Positions 9,167-18,801 of a DNA stretch of 64,000 bases are shown in pieces. Below the pieces are notes generated by a model. It saw nothing but the letters and a program-made list of their open reading frames with translations. It was not told where the DNA came from and made no database searches. Source of the DNA: Buchnera aphidicola (Hyadaphis tataricae) (GTDB taxonomy: Bacteria > Pseudomonadota > Gammaproteobacteria > Enterobacterales > Enterobacteriaceae); the NCBI RefSeq assembly GCF_005081445.1, contig NZ_CP034873.1:248001-312000 (forward strand), given 5' to 3'. Position 1 is the first letter of the stretch. Every line of letters begins with the position of its first letter. Both the position numbers and the translations under genes were made by a program.

Positions 9167-11578
9167 ATGTTAATAAAAAAATTTTTTATGTGTTTTTTAA
9201 TGATTTTTAGTACTTTTGTATATGCTAAAAACATATGGTTTGTTAAAGATATTGAATTTACAGGATTAAAGAATTATTCCAAAAATGAACTTTTAAATAA
9301 TATACAGTTTCATGTTGGTAGTACAGTATCCAATGATGACATTAAGAGCAGTATAAAATCTTTGTTTAAAACTGGAAGATTTGAAGATATTCAAGTGTTT
9401 TTATCAAAAGATAAAATTGTTTTTCATGTATATGAAAGACCTATCATTGCCGATGTTCTCTTCTCAGGAAACACAATTATTAATAATAATGCGTTAAAAA
9501 AATATTTAACTAAATTGCATATCGAAAAAAATCATGTGTTTAATCCTTCGATAGCTGAGATGTTTATTAAAACGATACATCATGCTTATGAAGATCTTGG
9601 ACGATATAAATCGCATGTTAAAATTTTGAAAAGTTTTTCTACTTATAATCGAGTTAATTTAAAAATACTCATTGATGAAGGTTTACCAATAAAAATTAAC
9701 AACATTGAAGTTTTAGGCGTTAAGAGTTTTCCTAAAACAAAAATTATTTCATTATTTCAATTAAAACAAGATCATTCTTGGTGGAATGTTTTTGATAATT
9801 TTTTTTATTCTCCTAAATTTTTTGATCACAGTTTGAATAAATTGCATAATTTTTATTTAAGTCAAGGATATTTTTATTTTCAGATAAATAAAAGCAAAAT
9901 AGATTATGTTAATAATGTTAATAATCAACATGGTGTTAACATTAAAATAAATGTTTTTGAAGGAGAGCAATATAGAATTTCAAAGTTTTTTGTAAATGGC
10001 AATTTACTTTCTTACAAAAATTTAATTGAAAATATGATTAAAATTGATAAAAACGAATTGTATAATAAAGATAAATTAGATGACATAATCATTCGAATAA
10101 AACAACGTTTATCTGAATATGGCTATATTGATGCAGAAGTCAGTATTGATCCAGAAGTGAATCATAAATCTAAAAAAATTATCATCCATTTTAATATTGA
10201 TATTAAAAAACGATTTTTTGTAAGAAAAATTCAATTTATAGGAAATCGATCTACTCAAGATCAGGTATTAAGAAGATTAATAAAACAAATAGAAGGGAGA
10301 TATGTTAATTCAAAACTGATCGATTCTGGAAAAAAATTGTTAGAAAAAACAAAATTTTTTAGTGATGTACAAATTATTAAAAATCATGTATTCAATACTT
10401 CTAATCAAGTAGATATTATATATCAAGTAAAAGAACAACCTACTGGATCTATCAATTTTGGTTTAGGATATGGCATGGATAGCGGTGTTAGTTTTAATAC
10501 ATCTTTTTCTAAAGATAATCTTTTAGGTTCTGGAAATTCTTTTAAATCAACTATTATTAAAAATAATAATCAACAATATGCTGATGTTTCTATGATTTTT
10601 CCTTATTTTATTTTTAATACAACTGATTTAAATACTAGATTTTTTTATAATGATTTTAAATATAATTTAAATGGTATGACCAATGTTACAAAAAATACTT
10701 ATGGATTTGAAAGTAATTTTGGATTACCACTAAATGATTATAATAAGATAAATTTTGGATTTGGATACAGCCATAATGGAATTTTTAATGAAAATAATAC
10801 AGCAAAAAAATCTTTATCGAACAATAATGAATGGAATACGAAGTTTTTGCAAACTAATTCAGTTAATGACTTTACCATAAACTATTCTTGGATATATGAT
10901 AGTCTTCAGTATCGTTATTTTCCTATTGATGGTAATCAGACTTATGTCAGTGGAAAAAATACTATTCCTGGTTCTGATAATAATTTTTATAAAATAATAC
11001 TAGATAGTGAAGTATATTTACCATTGAATAAAGCAAAAGAATTAATATTTTTAAGTCATCTTCATATGGGTATAGGAAACAGTTTTAACGGAGATAAGTT
11101 ACCGTTTTATGAAAATTTTTCTGTGACTGGTGTCAACAATATTCGTGGATTTCAACCTCATACTATAGGGCCGAAAACAGTTTATAATCTCGATGATGCA
11201 CACAATTGTACTGGATATGAACATGACAATTTATGTGAATCAATCGATTCTATTGGTGGAAACTCTACTGTTGTTGCCAATTTAGAGTTAATTACACCAA
11301 TACCGTTTTTAGATCATGTATATTCAAAATTTCTAAGGTCTTCTATATTTTTTGACATTGGTAATATTTGGGATACACAACAAAATAATAAAAATAATTT
11401 AAATTCATTAATGTGGTTAAAAAACAATATTTTAAACGATGTTTATGCTTCAATAGGTATTTCATTACAATGGTTTTCCCCTATTGGTCCATTAGCTTTT
11501 TCTTATGCTATTCCGGTTCAGAAAAATAACTATCATCAGTTGGAGGCGTTTCAATTTAACATTGGAAAAAATTGGTAA
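9167..11578 (+). CDS. bamA: outer membrane protein assembly factor BamA
   Basis: BamA inserts beta-barrel proteins into the outer membrane. The ATG at 9167 gives 803 residues (E. coli 810): a signal peptide with hydrophobic core and likely cleavage after FVYA (about residue 20), five POTRA domains (about 22-420), and a 16-strand Omp85 barrel with the conserved VRGF-type motif present as IRGF in loop 6, ending in a C-terminal aromatic (GKNW). The frame extends upstream to a TTG at 9116, but that would bury the signal peptide. The companion genes cdsA, rseP, skp and lpxD that flank it in E. coli are missing. It keeps an outer membrane assembly function in a cell that has lost most lipid A genes of this locus. 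Confidence 0.97.
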   Translation: MLIKKFFMCFLMIFSTFVYAKNIWFVKDIEFTGLKNYSKNELLNNIQFHVGSTVSNDDIKSSIKSLFKTGRFEDIQVFLSKDKIVFHVYERPIIADVLFSGNTIINNNALKKYLTKLHIEKNHVFNPSIAEMFIKTIHHAYEDLGRYKSHVKILKSFSTYNRVNLKILIDEGLPIKINNIEVLGVKSFPKTKIISLFQLKQDHSWWNVFDNFFYSPKFFDHSLNKLHNFYLSQGYFYFQINKSKIDYVNNVNNQHGVNIKINVFEGEQYRISKFFVNGNLLSYKNLIENMIKIDKNELYNKDKLDDIIIRIKQRLSEYGYIDAEVSIDPEVNHKSKKIIIHFNIDIKKRFFVRKIQFIGNRSTQDQVLRRLIKQIEGRYVNSKLIDSGKKLLEKTKFFSDVQIIKNHVFNTSNQVDIIYQVKEQPTGSINFGLGYGMDSGVSFNTSFSKDNLLGSGNSFKSTIIKNNNQQYADVSMIFPYFIFNTTDLNTRFFYNDFKYNLNGMTNVTKNTYGFESNFGLPLNDYNKINFGFGYSHNGIFNENNTAKKSLSNNNEWNTKFLQTNSVNDFTINYSWIYDSLQYRYFPIDGNQTYVSGKNTIPGSDNNFYKIILDSEVYLPLNKAKELIFLSHLHMGIGNSFNGDKLPFYENFSVTGVNNIRGFQPHTIGPKTVYNLDDAHNCTGYEHDNLCESIDSIGGNSTVVANLELITPIPFLDHVYSKFLRSSIFFDIGNIWDTQQNNKNNLNSLMWLKNNILNDVYASIGISLQWFSPIGPLAFSYAIPVQKNNYHQLEAFQFNIGKNW

Positions 11579-11674
11579 TATTATAATTGATCTAAAAACT
11601 ACTATTTCTGCATCAATATGTTTTTTTTAAAAATATTTAGTATGCATTAAATTTTTATAATAGGCGTAAACAGT

Positions 11675-12127
11675 TTGAAAGATATCAATGATTCTGTAAA
11701 TGCTAAAAGTATTTTAAAAATTTTACCTCATCGTTATCCATTTTTAATGATTGACAAAGTGATAACATTTAAAATTTTTAAATGTTTAAAAGCTATAAAA
11801 AATTGTTCAATTAATGAGCCATTTTTTCAAGGTCATTTTTTAAAAAATCCCATTTTTCCTGGTGTATTAATTATTGAAGCGATGGCTCAAGCTTCAGGTA
11901 TTTTAATATACAAAAGCACAGGAGAATTAAATATTAATAAGCTATATCATTTTGTAGGAATGGATAATGTTCGTTTTAAAAAAAATGTTATTCCTGGTGA
12001 TCAAATTTTAATCGAAGTAATTTGGTCAGAAGTGAATAAAAAGATTTTAAAATTTAAAAATATAGCTATAGTAAAAAATAACATTGTTTGTAAATCTACG
12101 ATAATTTTTTCTAAAACAGTTTTTTAA
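11675..12127 (+). CDS. fabZ: 3-hydroxyacyl-ACP dehydratase FabZ
   Basis: Dehydrates 3-hydroxyacyl-ACP in fatty acid elongation. A single hot-dog fold of 150 residues with catalytic His54 (FFQGHF) and Glu68 (VLIIEAMAQ) at the E. coli positions. The start is TTG at 11675: no in-frame ATG precedes the conserved LPHRYPFL segment, a GGCG purine site lies upstream, and E. coli fabZ also uses TTG. In E. coli it sits between lpxD and lpxA; here both, and lpxB and rnhB, are gone, leaving fabZ 22 bases ahead of dnaE. Confidence 0.96.
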   Translation: MKDINDSVNAKSILKILPHRYPFLMIDKVITFKIFKCLKAIKNCSINEPFFQGHFLKNPIFPGVLIIEAMAQASGILIYKSTGELNINKLYHFVGMDNVRFKKNVIPGDQILIEVIWSEVNKKILKFKNIAIVKNNIVCKSTIIFSKTVF

Positions 12128-12149
12128 ATTTATTTTTGGAAATAAAATC

Positions 12150-15100
12150 ATGAGTGATCCAAATTTTATACACCTTCAGGTACATAGTGATTATTCAATG
12201 GTTGATGGATTATCAAGTCCTGAGGATATAGTTAAAAAATCTGTATTATTTAATATGCCAGCTGTTGCAATAACAGATTATAATAATTTATATGGAGTTA
12301 TTAAATTTTACAATATATCGCATAAATTAGGTGTGAAACCTATTATTGGAGTTACTGTAAAATTTGTTTCTGACTTGTTGAGTAATGAATTGACCACAGT
12401 GACTTTATTAGCTAGTACTCAAGAAGGATATAAAAATTTAGTTATTTTAATTTCTCGTGCTCACGAATTTAGACATTTAAATAATAACATTACTATAAAA
12501 AAAAAATGGTTATCCGAAGTAAGCAAAGGATTGATATTGCTCTCTGGAGGTTGTCAAGGAGAAATTGGAAAAATTTTGCTTCATGGAAACAAATTTCTTT
12601 TATCTAATTGTTTATCTTTTTATGAAAAATATTTTCCAAATGCTTACTATTTAGAACTATTGCGAACCAATCGAAATAACGAAGAAGAGTATTTGCATTT
12701 AGCTGTAGATTTATCCTATTTTAAAGGGATTCCAGTTGTAGCAACAAACAATGTTTGTTTTTTAAATAAAGAAGATTTTAAAGTGCATAAGATTAGAATT
12801 GCTATTCATGAAGGAGAAATATTAAAAAATTCAAAAATTCAATCTGATTATAGTACTCAGCAATTTTTTAAGAGTGAATTAGAAATGTGTAGTCTTTTTT
12901 CTGACATTCCCGAAGCTCTTTTAAATAGTGTAGAAATAGCAAAACGTTGCAATGTTTTTATTAGTGCGAATAAGTACTTTTTGCCTCGATTTTTTACCGG
13001 TAATGTTAGTGTTGAAAAATATTTAATTCGAATAGCATACAAAGGAATCAAAAAAAGATTGCAAGTATTTTGTTCTGTACACAACAAAGATTACAAAAAT
13101 CTTTATGAAAAATATATATCTCGTTTGGATATGGAATTAAATATAATTAATGAAATGGGATTTCCTAGTTATTTTTTAATTGTTATGGAATTCATTAATT
13201 GGGCGAAAAAAAATAATATACCAGTTGGACCAGGAAGAGGCTCTGGAGCAGGATCTCTTGTAGCATATGCATTAAATATTACAGAAGTCAATCCATTGTG
13301 TTTTGATCTTTTATTTGAGCGTTTTTTAAATCCAGAACGTATTTCTTTACCTGATTTAGATATCGATTTTTGTATGGAAAAACGAGATAAGGTTATAGAA
13401 CACGTTTCTAATTTATATGGTAGAGAATCAGTGGCTCAAATCATTACTTTTGGAACAATGACTGCTAAATCAGTTGTTCGAGATGTAGGTAGAGTTTTAG
13501 GTTATCCATATGGATTTGTCAATAAATTATCTAAATTAATACCCTTAGATCCTGGAATCACGTTAGATGAAGCTATTTTAAAGGAACCTGAATTATCTCA
13601 TCTATATAAAAATGAAGAGGATGTAAAAGTATTAATAAATCTTTCTAAGAAATTAGAAGGAACGAAAAGAAATGTTGGAAAACATGCTGGTGGTGTAATC
13701 ATCTCTCCAACAAAAATTACTGATTTTTGTCCTTTGTATTTTGATGAACAAGGAAACAATCCTGTTACACAATTCGACAAAAATGATATAGAACATGTAG
13801 GATTAGTAAAATTTGATTTTCTTGGTTTACGTACCTTAACTATTATTAATTATTCAGTAGAAATGATTAATAAAAAGTTGAAAGTGCAACAAGAAGAATT
13901 AATAAACATTAATCTTATTCCTCTCAATGATAAAAAATGTTTTCAGTTATTAAATCAATCCGCAACTACAGCAATTTTTCAATTAGAATCTTATGGCATG
14001 AAAGATTTAATTACACGATTAAGACCAGATTGTTTTGAAGATTTAATAGCATTAGTAGCATTATTTAGACCAGGTCCTTTGCAATCTGGCATGGTTGATA
14101 ATTTTATTAATCGTAAGCATGGAAAAGAGCAAATTTCGTATCCTGATCGTAAATGGCAACATGTATTGTTAAAACCGATATTAAAATCAACATATGGTAT
14201 TATATTATATCAAGAACAGGTCATGCAAATAGCACAAACTTTAGGAGGTTATACTTTAGGGAGCGCAGATATTTTAAGGAGAGCAATGAGTAAAAAAAAC
14301 TTCAAAGACATGTCAAAACAACGTGCCATATTCGAATCTGGAGCATTTAAAAATGGTATTGATAAAAAATTATCAAGAAAAATTTTTGACTTGTTAGAGA
14401 AATTTGCAGGATATGGATTTAACAAATCTCATTCTGTAGCTTATGCATTATTATCATATCAGACATTGTGGTTAAAAACACATTATCCTGCTGAATTCAT
14501 GGCTGCTGCTATGACATCTGAAATAGATAACACTGATAAGATTATTATATTGTTTTATGAATCTTTTAATCTGGGAGTTAATATAATTCCTCCTAATGTT
14601 AATATAAGTCAATATGAATTTTATGTTAACCAAGAAGATAATATAGTTTATGGAATGGGTGCTATTAAAGGAATAGGTGAAAATTCAGTATGTGATCTTA
14701 TTAAAGAACGAGAAAAAAATGGTATTTTTCATAGTTTGTTTGATTTGTGTATGCGTGTCGATTCAAGTAAAATTACTCGAAGAGTGTTAGAAAAATTAAT
14801 AATGTCTGGAAGCTGTGATTGTTTTAATGAGAGTAGAGACCATTTGCTAGATTCGATTAATGATGCTTTAAAGACTTCAAAAGAAGTAATAAAAATTAAA
14901 AATTTTAAACAAGATAGTCTTTTTGGAGTTTTTAAAAATGAAGTATATAAAATAAGAAAAAAAAATGTCATCAATACTGCTACAGTAAAAAAAAATAACT
15001 TTCATAATGAATATGAAGTATTAGGATTTTATCTTACTGATCATCCGATTAATGATTATGCAGAAGAATTAAAAAAGTATTTGGGCAATATAACGTTTTC

Positions 15101-15401
15101 AAAATTAAAAATAATTAAAAATAAAATTATTTTGGTAGCAGGAATTATAATTTCTATTAAAATAAAAAAAACTAAAAATAATGATCGTATGGCTATTTTA
15201 ATATTAGACGATAAAACTAGTCGATTAGAAGTAGTGATATTTAAAAAGTTGTTAAATCAATATGAATCAATATTAAAAATACACGATCTTTTATTTGTCA
15301 AGGGAACGATAAATACAAAATTTGTCAATAAAAATGTTAGCATGACAGCCTTGTATCTGATGGATTTAAATATGATAAGAACAACACATATAAAAAATTG
15401 A
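12150..15401 (+). CDS. dnaE: DNA polymerase III alpha subunit, C-terminally shortened
   Basis: Replicative polymerase subunit. It has the PHP domain (about 1-270), palm with catalytic Asp402 and Asp404 (PDLDIDF) and Asp556 (VKFDFLGL), the fingers with PGRGSGAGS, the beta-binding region, a tandem helix-hairpin-helix segment and an OB fold (about 980-1070). It stops at 1083 residues, whereas E. coli has 1160. The part missing is the final domain after the OB fold, where E. coli alpha binds the tau subunit. Reading the other frames past the stop gives only short stubs, so this is a true loss and not one frameshift. The epsilon proofreading partner DnaQ is encoded at 26121-26840. Confidence 0.97.
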   Translation: MSDPNFIHLQVHSDYSMVDGLSSPEDIVKKSVLFNMPAVAITDYNNLYGVIKFYNISHKLGVKPIIGVTVKFVSDLLSNELTTVTLLASTQEGYKNLVILISRAHEFRHLNNNITIKKKWLSEVSKGLILLSGGCQGEIGKILLHGNKFLLSNCLSFYEKYFPNAYYLELLRTNRNNEEEYLHLAVDLSYFKGIPVVATNNVCFLNKEDFKVHKIRIAIHEGEILKNSKIQSDYSTQQFFKSELEMCSLFSDIPEALLNSVEIAKRCNVFISANKYFLPRFFTGNVSVEKYLIRIAYKGIKKRLQVFCSVHNKDYKNLYEKYISRLDMELNIINEMGFPSYFLIVMEFINWAKKNNIPVGPGRGSGAGSLVAYALNITEVNPLCFDLLFERFLNPERISLPDLDIDFCMEKRDKVIEHVSNLYGRESVAQIITFGTMTAKSVVRDVGRVLGYPYGFVNKLSKLIPLDPGITLDEAILKEPELSHLYKNEEDVKVLINLSKKLEGTKRNVGKHAGGVIISPTKITDFCPLYFDEQGNNPVTQFDKNDIEHVGLVKFDFLGLRTLTIINYSVEMINKKLKVQQEELININLIPLNDKKCFQLLNQSATTAIFQLESYGMKDLITRLRPDCFEDLIALVALFRPGPLQSGMVDNFINRKHGKEQISYPDRKWQHVLLKPILKSTYGIILYQEQVMQIAQTLGGYTLGSADILRRAMSKKNFKDMSKQRAIFESGAFKNGIDKKLSRKIFDLLEKFAGYGFNKSHSVAYALLSYQTLWLKTHYPAEFMAAAMTSEIDNTDKIIILFYESFNLGVNIIPPNVNISQYEFYVNQEDNIVYGMGAIKGIGENSVCDLIKEREKNGIFHSLFDLCMRVDSSKITRRVLEKLIMSGSCDCFNESRDHLLDSINDALKTSKEVIKIKNFKQDSLFGVFKNEVYKIRKKNVINTATVKKNNFHNEYEVLGFYLTDHPINDYAEELKKYLGNITFSKLKIIKNKIILVAGIIISIKIKKTKNNDRMAILILDDKTSRLEVVIFKKLLNQYESILKIHDLLFVKGTINTKFVNKNVSMTALYLMDLNMIRTTHIKN

Positions 15402-15726
15402 TTTATTTAAAAGCATAAAAGTTTTTTTGAATAATTTTTTTGTATCCTTAATAATTTTTTTTTGATTGATATAATAGAATATTAAAAACTTTACTTCAAA
15501 ATGGAACAATAAATAATTATCTATTATTTATCAAATATACTTATGTAAATAAACAAACATTAGTTATTAAAATAAGAAGTATCAATCTGTAATTTCCTTA
15601 ATTATTTATCTTTTGAGTGGATAACTCGCATACATGTTTTATAATAAAACAGCAATAAAACAGCGAGTTATTTTGTTAAAGAAAAATGTTTATAAAAAGT
15701 ATTAAATTATATTAATAATTAAAAAA
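15402..15726. other. 325-base non-coding gap between convergent dnaE and proS
   Basis: No gene is recognisable on either strand. The left part is AT-rich and about as long as the missing dnaE 3' end plus spacer, so it may be eroded dnaE sequence. In E. coli accA and several other genes lie between dnaE and proS. The right part holds the structured element at 15621-15671. A single TTATCCACT-like DnaA box (minus strand, 15617-15625) overlaps the left arm of that element. Confidence 0.6.
15621..15671. repeat. long-arm inverted repeat with nested tandem repeat
   Basis: Outer arms ATAACTCGC (15621-15629) and GCGAGTTAT (15663-15671) are perfectly complementary over 9 bp. Inside lie TGTTTTAT (15635-15642) and ATAAAACA (15644-15651), an 8-bp perfect inverted repeat around one base, and two adjacent copies of AATAAAACAGC (15643-15653 and 15654-15664). 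The outer arms are GC-richer than their surroundings. It lies between convergent dnaE and proS, 55 bases beyond the proS stop, so a transcription-ending or RNA-stabilising role is plausible, but no clear U-tract follows on either strand. Confidence 0.6.
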
Positions 15727-17448
15727 TTATTTTTGTTTTTTTTTAAGTTTGTTAAGAATAAAATCGACTGTTTTTGTTATATTTACAAAAATAGTTTTTT
15801 TGTGTTTTCTATCACGATATTCTACATTTTTATTGTTAATTAAAGTAAAACTAATAATAATTTGATGCGGAATACCTATTAAATCCATTTGATGAAACAT
15901 AACACCTGGTCTTAAATTTCGATCATCTAGTATGACATCTATTTTTTGTTTTTTTAATTCTTGATACAATGAGTTTGAAAATTTTTCAACTTCTTTGTAT
16001 TTATTCATATTAATAGGTAAAATAACCACTTCAAAAGGTGCAATCGAATCTGGCCAAATAATACCATGTGAATCATGATTTTGTTCAATCACTGTTGCTA
16101 TAATACGAGAAATTCCTATTCCATAACAACCCATGTATACATTTTCTTGATTTCCATTTTTTAATGCAATACTCGCATTCATCTTTTTAGAATAACTTTT
16201 TTCTAATTGAAATATATGTCCTATTTCAATACTTTTTTCTATGCTTAAATATCCCGAACCATCAGGACTAATATCTTTTTTTGTAACTTTTCTTATATCT
16301 AAAACTTTTAAAATAACTACATCATTCCAATTAACATTAATAAAAAAATGATTATACAGGTTCGCACCAATAGTAAAATTTTTCATTTTATATGCAGAAA
16401 TATCAACAATAATTGGTATATTTAATCCTATAGGTCCTAAAAATTCTCTAGATACTCCAGAAAATTTTATGGTTTCTTCTTCATTAAGTAACACTATCGA
16501 TTTTTGAAAAATCTTGATTTTTTCAATTTTAAAAAAGTTTAATTCATGATGTTCACAGAGTAATATGGCTGCGATCGAATTAATATTATTTATATTGGTT
16601 TTAACTAAAATAGTTTTAATTTTATTTGGGCTTGACTTTTTTAGGTATTTAGCATGTATAATTGATTTTTGAGTGCTGATTTTGTTTGTTGTGCTGATAG
16701 AATTTTTATTTTTTAAAAAATCAATCGTTTCTAAACATTGTGCTGAATTTATATTTGACGAATACGAACCGTTTTTTGAAAAAACCACTTCATCTTCTCC
16801 GTTTTTAGAAAACGCTTGAAATTCATGCGATATATTTCCACCCATAGATCCTGAATCAGCTTGTACAACAGAAAAATTTAATTTTATTTTGTTAAAGATA
16901 TTAATATAAGAATGATAAAATTTATTATACGTGTTTTTTAAACATTGTTTATCAGAATGAAAAGAATAAGCATCTTTCATTATAAATTCACGCGCTCGTA
17001 TTACTCCAAAACGAGGTCGTATTTCGTCACGAAATTTTGTTTGTATTTGATATACAATTAAAGGTAGTTCTTTGTAAGAATGGATTTCTGTTTTTATAAA
17101 ATCAGTTACAACTTCTTCGTTAGTAGGGCCTAAAATAAATTGATTTTTGTGGCGATCAGAAAATTTTAATAGTTCTTCTCCATATGCATGTAATCTTCCG
17201 CTTTTTTTCCATAAATATTCAGGTTGAATAATCGGCATAGATATTTCTAATGATTCAATTTTGTTCATTTCAGTTTTGATAATGCTTTTTATTTTTCGTA
17301 TTACTCTAATTCCGGTAGGCAGCCAAACATATACACCTGAGGATATTTTTCTAATCATACCACTTCTTATCATTAATTGATGGCTAATAATTTTTGCATC
17401 ATCAGGTGTTTCTTTTACAGTTGATAATAAATATTTACTTGTACGCAT
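15727..17448 (-). CDS. proS: prolyl-tRNA synthetase, bacterial type with editing domain
   Basis: Charges tRNA-Pro. At 573 residues (E. coli 572) it has class II motif 1 around PTGIRV, motif 2 (QIQTKFRDEIRPRFGVIRAREFIMKDAYSF region, about 135-160), an intact INS editing insertion (about 225-400) that hydrolyses Ala-tRNA-Pro, motif 3 (GCYGIGISRI, about 443-452) and a C-terminal anticodon-binding domain. Sequence of the editing insertion is more diverged than the catalytic core, though its length is retained. The gene is on the minus strand, divergent from flhB. Confidence 0.97.
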   Translation of the reverse strand: MRTSKYLLSTVKETPDDAKIISHQLMIRSGMIRKISSGVYVWLPTGIRVIRKIKSIIKTEMNKIESLEISMPIIQPEYLWKKSGRLHAYGEELLKFSDRHKNQFILGPTNEEVVTDFIKTEIHSYKELPLIVYQIQTKFRDEIRPRFGVIRAREFIMKDAYSFHSDKQCLKNTYNKFYHSYINIFNKIKLNFSVVQADSGSMGGNISHEFQAFSKNGEDEVVFSKNGSYSSNINSAQCLETIDFLKNKNSISTTNKISTQKSIIHAKYLKKSSPNKIKTILVKTNINNINSIAAILLCEHHELNFFKIEKIKIFQKSIVLLNEEETIKFSGVSREFLGPIGLNIPIIVDISAYKMKNFTIGANLYNHFFINVNWNDVVILKVLDIRKVTKKDISPDGSGYLSIEKSIEIGHIFQLEKSYSKKMNASIALKNGNQENVYMGCYGIGISRIIATVIEQNHDSHGIIWPDSIAPFEVVILPINMNKYKEVEKFSNSLYQELKKQKIDVILDDRNLRPGVMFHQMDLIGIPHQIIISFTLINNKNVEYRDRKHKKTIFVNITKTVDFILNKLKKKQK

Positions 17449-17657
17449 TGATTAATGTCTCAGAAAATGATTTTTTTATTAAAAAATATAGTTATAATAT
17501 ATTATATATACAAATTATTTTTTAAAATCATTTATTTTTGAAAATATGTATTAGTTAGCTTGAAATTCGATGTTTTGAAAAAATTCACTTGTTTTTTTTG
17601 TCATAGAGAGGTTTAATATTTTTTTTATGAATTAAAAAGCGGTTGAAAGTATTTAAA

Positions 17658-18797
17658 ATGAATCATAATGTAAACGAAGAGAAAACAGAAAACCCCACTG
17701 AACATCGCATTAAAAAATTTAGAAAAACAGGAAAAACTAAATATTCTCGAGAATTAAATTCTTTGTTGATTTTATTTTTTGGATTTATAACTTTATGGTG
17801 GTACAAAGATTCTATTGTATCCAGATTGATAAAAATAATGTCTGATAGTTTTTCTTTCGATAAAAAGATTATTTTAAACAATGATTACAATTTATTAAAT
17901 TTTTTGACTTATTTAAAAGAAATATCGTTGATATTTTTTCCATTTTTTGTAGTTTTATTATGTGTAGTATTAATACCACCTATTTTTTTAAGTGGTATCG
18001 CAATGAATTTTCAATCATTACATTGTAGCTTTAATAAACTGAATCCGTTGAATGGTATAAAAAGAATATTTGCTATTGAAACAATAATAGAATTCATTAA
18101 AATAACAATAAAGCTCGTTTTGATAATGAGCCTTTCTTATTGGTATTTATATACTTCAGTGTCTGAAATGTCAGTTTTGATTTATGAAAATTTTTCATCT
18201 TCTTTGTTACATGGTTTTAAAATCCTTTTTAATTGTTGTACTGTCATTATATTTGGACTGATTCCTGTTGCGTTATTCGATGTGTGTTTGCAACAATTCA
18301 AATATTATAAGCAATTAAAAATGACTCATCAAGAAGTCAAAGATGAATTTAGAGAAAAAGAAGGCAATCCGAGTATTAAGGTTCGAATTCGTCAAGAAAT
18401 GAAAGCTTCTGTACGTAGAAGAATGATGTTAGACATACCTAAAGCAGATGTAGTAATCGTTAATCCCATACATTATTCGGTTGCATTGAAATATGATGAA
18501 CAAAATATGCATGCACCTAAAGTGATTGCCAAAGGCGTGGGTGCTGTAGCTTTAAAAATACAAATGTTAGCTATGCAAAATAAAATCTCTATAATTTCCG
18601 CGCCATCTTTAGCTCGTTCATTATATCGTTATTCTGATATAGGACAATATATTCCTGGACCTCTTTATAAAGCTGTTGCAGAGGTTTTAGCATGGGTTTG
18701 GAAAGTTAAAAAATGGAAAAAAGAAGGTGGAGTTTTTCCTGAAAAACCTAAAAATATATTAGTTCCATCAGAGTTGAATTTCAAAGGAGATCGCTAA
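17658..18797 (+). CDS. flhB: flagellar export switch protein FlhB
   Basis: Inner-membrane gate and substrate-specificity switch of the flagellar type III export apparatus. Four membrane spans occupy about residues 30-210, followed by a cytoplasmic domain. The ATG at 17658 gives 379 residues (E. coli 382); the TTG at 17643 has no room for a ribosome binding site. The self-cleavage motif normally reads NPTH; here residues 269-272 are NPIH, so Asn269, Pro270 and His272 are kept and Thr271 is Ile. flhA begins 4 bases after its stop. Buchnera makes flagellar basal bodies without filaments, so the switch from hook to filament substrates may no longer matter. Confidence 0.96.
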   Translation: MNHNVNEEKTENPTEHRIKKFRKTGKTKYSRELNSLLILFFGFITLWWYKDSIVSRLIKIMSDSFSFDKKIILNNDYNLLNFLTYLKEISLIFFPFFVVLLCVVLIPPIFLSGIAMNFQSLHCSFNKLNPLNGIKRIFAIETIIEFIKITIKLVLIMSLSYWYLYTSVSEMSVLIYENFSSSLLHGFKILFNCCTVIIFGLIPVALFDVCLQQFKYYKQLKMTHQEVKDEFREKEGNPSIKVRIRQEMKASVRRRMMLDIPKADVVIVNPIHYSVALKYDEQNMHAPKVIAKGVGAVALKIQMLAMQNKISIISAPSLARSLYRYSDIGQYIPGPLYKAVAEVLAWVWKVKKWKKEGGVFPEKPKNILVPSELNFKGDR

Positions 18798-18801
18798 AAT
18801 A

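Noticed and set aside
15617..15625. DnaA-box-like TTATCCACT on the minus strand, possible replication origin
   Set aside because: A single imperfect box with no cluster, no 13-mers and no origin-linked genes such as mnmG or dnaN nearby.
17643..17657. TTG start for flhB
   Set aside because: The only purine-rich site touches the TTG with no spacing, and family homology begins after the ATG at 17658.
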